A stretch of 38,994 nt of DNA from Zancudomyces culisetae (Eukaryota; Kickxellomycota; Harpellomycetes; Harpellales; Legeriomycetaceae): positions 1 through 38,994 of the forward strand of contig LSSK01000847.1 of NCBI GenBank assembly GCA_001969505.1, in the 5' to 3' direction. Shown here one piece after another: positions 32,343-38,994 of the stretch. The notes under the pieces are model-generated. The model was not told where the DNA came from. It was given only the letters and a program-made list of their open reading frames with translations, and searched no databases. A program made the translations under genes and the position numbers. Within the stretch, counting starts at the first letter, position 1, and each line of letters opens with the position of its first letter.

Positions 32343-33140
32343 ATGGTGGCAATCGAGTTAAAAAAGGGGAAGATTACAATCAGCAACCATTCTAGGCTCT
32401 GGTATTCCACGTTCAACAAAAACTCTACTAAAAAACGAAACTACTACGAACTTTTGAATGTAAAGCCATCGTGTACGAATAAGGACATTAAAGCAGCATA
32501 TTATAAGCTCTCGCTAATTCACCACCCAGACCAAAGCACAGACCAAAAAAAGAGTCATGACGAGTTTGTTCTGATAACTGAGGCATACAGAGTGCTTAGA
32601 AATGAGCAGACAAGACGAAAATACGACCTGGAAAACAGAATAAGGGGTGGTGTGAAAAGGGTCAACGTTAATAGGGACCATTTCAGCAGGCAGACTGAGA
32701 GTTTTTACGGAGCAGGGGACAAATACAACATTTTCAATCGACGAGGAAGAGATAGCTTTAATGAACCCGGAAGTAGAACGTATCAGGATGCAAAAATGGA
32801 TGAACAAAACCACCATTTTGCTAGTCAAATGCGTCGAACCATGTTTTATCGGGCTAATGGGTATCATTTTGATGACTTAAATCAACGGAACAAGGCAAGT
32901 GCAAGTACAAACAAAAGTAAAAATAGCGGTGGTCATGGTGGGAATGGAAGTGGAAGTGGAAGTGGAAGTGGAGGTAGCGAATTTTTTGAAAATGGACACG
33001 AAAATGTGTTGAACTTGGGTAGAAGCAGAGGGAGCAACAATGCAAAGCGCAAGGCTGAATACTTTAGCACTTTTATAATATCATTTACTTTGGTTGGAGT
33101 CCTGGGGAGTCTGGGAATCGGTGTGTATAATGTACTATGA
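32343..33140 (+). CDS. J-domain co-chaperone, probably mitochondrial, with a C-terminal membrane anchor
   Basis: Single exon, 265 aa. Residues 1-32 are basic and hydroxylated (KKGKITISNHSRLWYSTF), which fits a mitochondrial presequence. The J domain spans about 33-98, with NYYELLNVKPSCTNKDIKAA and the intact HPD at 61-63 (LIHHPDQS), so it should stimulate an Hsp70 ATPase. There is no Gly/Phe region, zinc finger or client-binding barrel, making it a class C (type III) J-protein. A polar linker contains a (GS)n tract and basic residues. Residues about 242-263 (FSTFIISFTLVGVLGSLGIG) form one membrane span near the C-terminus. The layout resembles DNAJC30 or yeast Jid1-type proteins, but I would not give a symbol. 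It converges with PEX5. Confidence 0.88.
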   Translation: MVAIELKKGKITISNHSRLWYSTFNKNSTKKRNYYELLNVKPSCTNKDIKAAYYKLSLIHHPDQSTDQKKSHDEFVLITEAYRVLRNEQTRRKYDLENRIRGGVKRVNVNRDHFSRQTESFYGAGDKYNIFNRRGRDSFNEPGSRTYQDAKMDEQNHHFASQMRRTMFYRANGYHFDDLNQRNKASASTNKSKNSGGHGGNGSGSGSGSGGSEFFENGHENVLNLGRSRGSNNAKRKAEYFSTFIISFTLVGVLGSLGIGVYNVL

Positions 33141-33678
33141 GTACGTTACATGTATGATGCTAGAGATAATTCTTGCTTGTGTATTTATAGAATTTTATTG
33201 AATCGGTTTATATATTTTTTCAATAAGGTTATTGGAATTAGAATTGGAATTCTTATTTGCCATTTTCTTGTTTGTATTGCTGCTACTACCAATTTTCATA
33301 AACTTTGCAATATGAAATTAGAGTCTCTCACTTGATTCAACTAAGCGAAATAATACTTGCTTCTAAAATAGGGAGGGTGTGTTGGTTTATAAAAAAACTA
33401 AACTATGGTATACATGGAACCATTCAATGCGTTTGTATTTAGAATTGTCCTAGATTCAAATTACATTGGTAACCAAGAACTGGAAAGTTTAGGTAAATGT
33501 TTTAGGAAGTACATTATCCAGATAAAATAACAAGCTTAGGACAAAAACGCTTATACTTGGATAAGGAAAAACATCTTAATGTACTAGTAAAATTAGAAAT
33601 GAAATGTACATGATGATATAGTGAAAGAAATAATAATAAAGATAAAAATCAGTGAAAAGAAGGGGGGGGTAGTAGTGA
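33141..33678. other. Convergent 3' region between the J-domain gene and PEX5
   Basis: These 538 bp hold the 3' ends of both genes. An 8-nt poly-G run (33662-33669) lies just past the PEX5 stop codon. No gene is seen. Confidence 0.5.
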
Positions 33679-36502
33679 TTAAAAATCAAACTTGGCTCTA
33701 AATGGAGTGATATCTCTACCCTCACAGGCTTCGGCCAACGAGGACTCATTCAACATATACATAACCATCTTTAAAGTATCCCAGAGACTGGAACTCATGG
33801 ATAGAGCAGGAACAAAACCATCAGAATTAGAGCCAAAATTGGTTTGGATCATGGAGTCATTATCTGCCTGCAAGGCAAGGGCACTAAGTAGGTGAGTTGC
33901 GGCTTCGCTATAGTGTTGCATGTTGATGCTGGCAATAGACATATTAAAAATGGCTCTTATATAGCTGGGTTGAAGCTCAAGTGCACGGAAGTAGGCTTCG
34001 GTAGCAGCGGTATGTTTTTGGGAATTGGCTAATGTAGCACCAAGTTTATTCCATAACATGTAGTCATCAGGGCGTTTTGAAAGAGCAGCTTTAAAACAGT
34101 CAATGGCCTTATCGTAGTCGCCAGAGATAGACAAAAAGATACCAAAGGAGATTTGTAGGTCAGGATCCCAATCAGAACCAGGTTGCATTCTGATGGCCTT
34201 CAAATATAAATCTTGGAGGTATTCCTTTCTGGATTTTGGATCAGAAACTTTTAGAGAAGAATCAGCGGGAACGATGTCCTTGTATTTAGGGTGTCGAGAT
34301 ATCCATTCATGAAGCGAAACGTAAGAGTCGACCTGGTAGTTTTCATTCCCATAAGATACAGCCAAAGCAATGTAAGCATCAAGGGAGTTTGGATCAATGC
34401 TGATAGCTTTGCGTAGAGCAGCTATAGCGGCATCATCTCTTTCATTTTCTTGCTGCTTGACTCCCAACATGGTCCATAAGGTTGCGTTTTGAGGATCGTT
34501 TTTGAGCATCGATTCAAGTGACATGATCGTATCCTTTAGCGAGATAGAAGCCGGATCGTTTTTTATCTGCGCAAGAAGTCTGTCTAACTCTTGTTGTGAG
34601 TTATTAACAAAGGGATTCGCACTTGCAAACCCATAGGTGTCATATTTAATATCAGTGGCTCTGTAGCTGTTTTCTAAGGTATTGTCCCATTCCTTCTTCA
34701 TTTGATCCCACTGGTCATCTGATTCTGTTCTTAGCTTGTCGACATTATTTCGGTACTGAGATACCCAGTCCATTTCATCAAATCCAACAGATTCGGGATC
34801 ACCAATGCTGATTTCGTTTTCCTATTATGTTTTGTAACACGTATACATATTTGCGTTTTATTATAATGCTAACTACTCGTTCCCGCCTATAATATCAATA
34901 GGAACCTGTATAACATAATTAACTAGATAATATCTTACGTGTTTTGCAAACTCCTCTTCCCAATCCTCCATACTTCCTGCGACAAAAGTTTCCTTCAGCG
35001 GACCATCGAGACTCTTCTCGAATTCCTCAGACCAATTCTTTTCTATACTTTGCGCTACCTCTGGTTTAAAAATATTCCCGTCTGCTTTATCAGATATTCC
35101 CTTTTCACGCGCCTCTATCTCTTGTACTTCTTTTATAAATGACTCGGACCAGCTACTTGCTTTGACTTCCTCTGCTGATTTGCCTGTGCTTGCAGTAGCC
35201 GTATTGTTTACTTCAATCACTCTACTTCCCTGTATGTTAATATCACCGTCACGCAACTTGTGAATAAACGTTAGAAATTCTGATTTGCTAAAATTTTCAT
35301 TTCCGGCATATCCCGAAGTAGCTTCAATGAATCTTTGAGCTGCTTCAGTCAGCTCGTTACTATTTCCCATCTCATCGTCTTCTTCAACCTCTTTTGATGC
35401 CTCCTCTTGTATTTTTTCATTATTAATATCTGAACGAACCAAACCTACCTGAGCTCCATACATTGGCATCATATAATTCGATTGCATATACATATTGGCC
35501 GCTACACATTGTTATAGTTATCATTATATCAAAACCCATTTTTTAAATTCAACAGAATTCACATTTTCCTTTTCTGCAAACTTTAATACAATATATGTAA
35601 ATAACCTCACTTTGAAAAGTGAAAAACAAACAACCAAAAAAGACGTACCTATCCTGGCCTGCCCAAATGCTTTATCCATAGCCTCCTTTTCTACGTTTAC
35701 TGGTGCGCTAATATTTGTCTGTTGTTGAAAACTGCTATTCATCGCGACTCCCATACCAGGCCGGCTCACCATTGCTCGGTTAAATGCACTACTCATTTCA
35801 GAAAATTCTACACCTTGTGGAACAGCCGGCCTGCTGTGTGCAAACTCATTGGCCCACCCTCCTGGTGGTCCCCTAGGACCAGCAATGGCTGGTCCTTTAC
35901 TTAATTCTCTATTAAATTCCTCAAAGCTAAACGCATCAGGTCTAAAATTCTCTGGTTGTTTGTGCATTGCTCCACCACCCAAAAACTCCCGTGCCAGCTA
36001 CAAGAAAAATATCAGCCATATACTTTTATGAATATATCCACTATATAGCACTTGAAAAAAATACAAATAAAAAGGAACGGCAAGTCAAAACACCATTGGC
36101 TTCTCCTATAAACAGAGAATGAGTCGACTTACTGCATCTGCCGGCTGGGGTCCGCGGTTTTGTGCATTTCTCATGGCCTGTCTAAACGCGTTTTGTGGAG
36201 CATTTCCCACAGCATGATCTGGACCGAATCGGTTCTATTTATTTTAGTTTTGGAGTACAATGAGCTTGTTGTTTATATTCTGTTTATTTGTATACAGTTT
36301 TGAGCATACCATTCCAAAATAAGTATATACATACATATATTGTAACTCGAAAAAGATATACAGTAAATTTCAAATAACAAAATACCATACTACATACCTG
36401 TTCAAGCGATCTATCCTTATTAAACTGCTTAGTGATACCGTCTAATGGGTTTCCTGTTGAACAATCAGCCCCACCCGACATCATATTTGGTAATCCCGAC
36501 AT
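33679..36502 (-). CDS. PEX5: Peroxisomal PTS1 receptor Pex5, five exons
   Basis: Exons in coding order: 36398-36502, 36133-36234, 35649-35997, 34939-35501, 33679-34821; phases fit and give 753 aa. Pex5 binds C-terminal SKL-type signals in the cytosol, docks with Pex13/Pex14 and is recycled by ubiquitination. The N-terminus has the conserved recycling cysteine, GGADCSTGNPL (Cys14). Pex14/Pex13-binding W-x3-F/Y motifs are WANEF (117), WSESF (303), WSEEF (342), WEEEF (366) and WVSQY (392). Before the TPRs stands YGFASANPF. The TPR array covers about 450-735, for example WTMLGVKQQENERDDAAIAA, SFGIFLSISGDYDKAIDCFK and WNKLGATLANSQKHTAATEA. The end, RDITPFRAKFDF, matches other Pex5 proteins. It is somewhat longer than the roughly 600-650 aa common in yeasts, mainly in the disordered N-half. 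Confidence 0.95.
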
Positions 36503-38994
36503 TTTCTTTATTGAAGTTGATGTATTCCTATGTTTTTTATTCAGTGTTTATTTGGGAATGGTGATATAGCTGTATCTTTATTTCTCCTCTATCTTCCGTA
36601 AAGGCCATTTAGTGTGTGTTTAGATAATCTTTCCATCGCTATAACCTCTACCACCCATCTTCAATATCACCTACCGCTTTGCTCCTTACCCCACACCATG
36701 TGTATATACTAGCTATTTTGGATAAACTCATCCAATGCTAATAATTAATACTTACCTTGACAATTGAGATTGCTGAATATTTCTATAGCACTCTTGTAAT
36801 GCCTTTTACCAAAAAAATGTTAAAATTAAAGTATCTCCACCTGTTGATTAGAACCCTGTATTTTACAGCTATTTCTGTCGCTATTGTATTATATCAAGAA
36901 ACAGCGTTTGTAGTAAATGGTTAGTATATATACCAAAATATAAATACCCCCTTGTGAACAAAGCGAGTATTGGTTATAAAAGAGATTGGTTTTCCTAAAA
37001 CTTGCAATCAGCTCCTGATTATATTAATAATACTGGTTTCTACACCAACAAAAATCATCAATTTTAGGAAAGGAGAGACGGGAGTGGAGAAGGGAATAGG
37101 GGGGGGGGAGGGAATGAGGTTTTTAGGGTTTATTATTTGCAAGCTTCTGTAACATTATTTTTTTCTCACTCTTTTTAATTTTCCATCAAATCCAACCAAA
37201 ACTTATTATTCGATTACTTTCAATTTTATTTGCAGAGAGCTTACATAAAAATAAAAAACATGCGACACTTTCATTACACCACTATACTAGCAGCTGACAC
37301 ACATATATTTAAGCATGTATACACACATCAGCAAAAAAAATATAGCAAATATCAAAAAAAAACCTGGCTGTTGCTTTTTTTCTTTTTCTTTCCATTTCTT
37401 TGAAATCTGTTGAAAACATATGCAATACCACCAATATCCCCAATATCCCGACAAAACAATCTCACTTTCACATGAATTTATTTTTACTTGATTTCTTGAC
37501 AAGAGCTTATTTTCATCATTCTCGTTTTATCAAAAATAAAATGAACAATAAAAGCGTTTTAAAATATTTTCATGTGAAAAAAAGCTGGCGATTAGGACCT
37601 AAAACAAGAAACCATCCTTGTTAAAAAGAAAGAACCCTCCCCCCCCCCTCCACCTAATTTTTTCTGCCAACCCTACAACCCTCATTGTCTTTCTGTGCCT
37701 TAATCAACTATTGGTACGCAGTGACTCTAGAGCAATTCAAGTAAATAAAAACTGGTGATATACCATACATCATCGTTGGACTTCACATCACATAATTTGA
37801 TCTCCTTCAACATTCAGATGGGTATGAATTATATACAATCTACTTGCGTTTTTGAGTATGTATATGGGAAAGTGGGTATTTTATTGGTTTTTTCAAAATT
37901 GATATAACCAAGAAAAAGGAATTCCATTAGTGGGGAGGAATTGTTGAAATATGAATTGATGAATACAAAATCCACACAATGAAATACTTGATTTGCTAAC
38001 TTGATTAATTGAAAGAATGAGTTTAGCCTGTAATCATCAACTTTTATCTCTTCAAAAGGATGAGAGATGACTGTTTACATATGGTTATCATCTTTTGTTA
38101 TTATATCGTTTTTTTACTGTGCATTATGCATTACCAAAAACTATATAACAATACCCTTGAACTTTTAATTTGTCTCTAAAGTAATATATAAGGAAATCCA
38201 AACCCTTCTGCTCTCTTAGCTTTTCAAAGCTCGTTGTCGTTCAAAACCTTGTACAGAATATTACAAACCCTGGTAACAATAGAGACATTTTCACAAGAAA
38301 AAAAACTCTATGTTTCTGCAATTATAGTCAGTAACCTAGATGCAACATAAATTAAAAGACAGCTAGAGTTTCCTAAAATCACGACTACACCAACAACTCT
38401 GCATTAAGCAGTTAAAATGAGTATACATTAGCCATTTGCTGTACAGCTTGAGTACAAGATACTAGAAAACTTGTTTATTGGTCGTATTAGCAGCTATACT
38501 CTGTATCTTGTTTGCTTGTTGTGCACTTTGAGCTACTACTAATATGTGACTTTTCCTCCATCTCTCGTATTATTCTTAAAGTTTTACAACTTGTATTATT
38601 ATTGTCCTACCAAAATACATAAGTTATAATGACCTGAGTTTTTACCATAAACTACAACACCTAAATATCTCCCGGATAAATAGACTATAAAATTTCAAAA
38701 TGTGTTATGTTGGTTATTAACATATCATAATACCATTATATCACTAGCAAAAAAGATTGGGTGGTTTAATAGTTACAAGTAATGAATCAGGCAGTATTAG
38801 CCAAAGATTCTATCTGTGTTTAGTATACAACGGAATGACTGGCGATTTTATTTCACGCCGCCATTTACCGCAATTTCTAATTAAGTAACCAGCCTATCCA
38901 AAAAGCAAAGAATTAATAATTTACGTGAACAGATCAACTCGGTTTAAAATTAATTTAAAAAAATTCTGAACTAATATATGATCACAGAATTATA
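36503..38994. other. Intergenic region upstream of PEX5 to the window end
   Basis: This 2.5 kb contains the PEX5 promoter and no gene I can support. Two poly-G/poly-C runs stand out, 10 G at 37099-37108 and 10 C at 37639-37648, each inside a purine- or pyrimidine-rich stretch. The final 1.3 kb is plain AT-rich sequence. A gene may start beyond the edge. Confidence 0.5.

Overview
The window is nuclear DNA of an ascomycete yeast. It is AT-rich and holds eleven genes I can support; about 40 % of it is coding. Seven of the eleven genes contain spliceosomal introns, 22 in all. They are mostly 50-250 nt, with GTAAGT-like donors, branch sites resembling CTAAC and YAG acceptors. CTG codons fall at conserved leucine positions of the SLY1 product, so CTG is read as Leu and the CUG-Ser yeasts are unlikely. 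Intron-rich genes with budding-yeast-type families fit an early-diverging Saccharomycotina lineage best; the species cannot be named from this sequence. I see no tRNA, rRNA, transposon, LTR or CRISPR array.

Layout. 1-1166 (-): 5' part of a NAK-family kinase-like gene lacking key catalytic aspartates. 1167-4494: long non-coding stretch. 4495-6739 (+): five-exon gene of unknown function whose product is rich in CDK-type TP sites. 6740-11222: 4.5 kb without a recognisable gene. 11223-12786 (+): two-exon homeodomain transcription factor. 13925-14614 (+): three-exon twin-CX9C mitochondrial protein (MIX17/CHCHD2 family). 15202-16665 (-): secreted, Kex2-site-bearing, Tyr/Thr-rich repeat protein. 18181-20144 (+): TFC1 (TFIIIC subunit), three exons. 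20246-23415 (-): SLY1, nine exons. 24942-25127 (-): small secreted Trp-rich peptide. 27470-29982 (-): two-exon coiled-coil protein. 32343-33140 (+): J-domain protein, probably mitochondrial and membrane-anchored. 33679-36502 (-): PEX5, five exons. The last 2.5 kb holds no gene I recognise.

The genes do not form a pathway. TFC1 (Pol III transcription), SLY1 (ER-Golgi fusion), PEX5 (peroxisome import) and MIX17 (mitochondrial intermembrane space) are housekeeping. The homeodomain factor, secreted repeat protein, secreted peptide and pseudokinase are lineage-variable. I found no clear undescribed multi-gene system. The best leads are the NAK pseudokinase, the unannotatable CDK-site protein with a possible two-product splice switch, the single-copy Trp-rich secreted peptide, and the recurrent 8-11 nt poly-C/poly-G tracts in otherwise AT-rich DNA.
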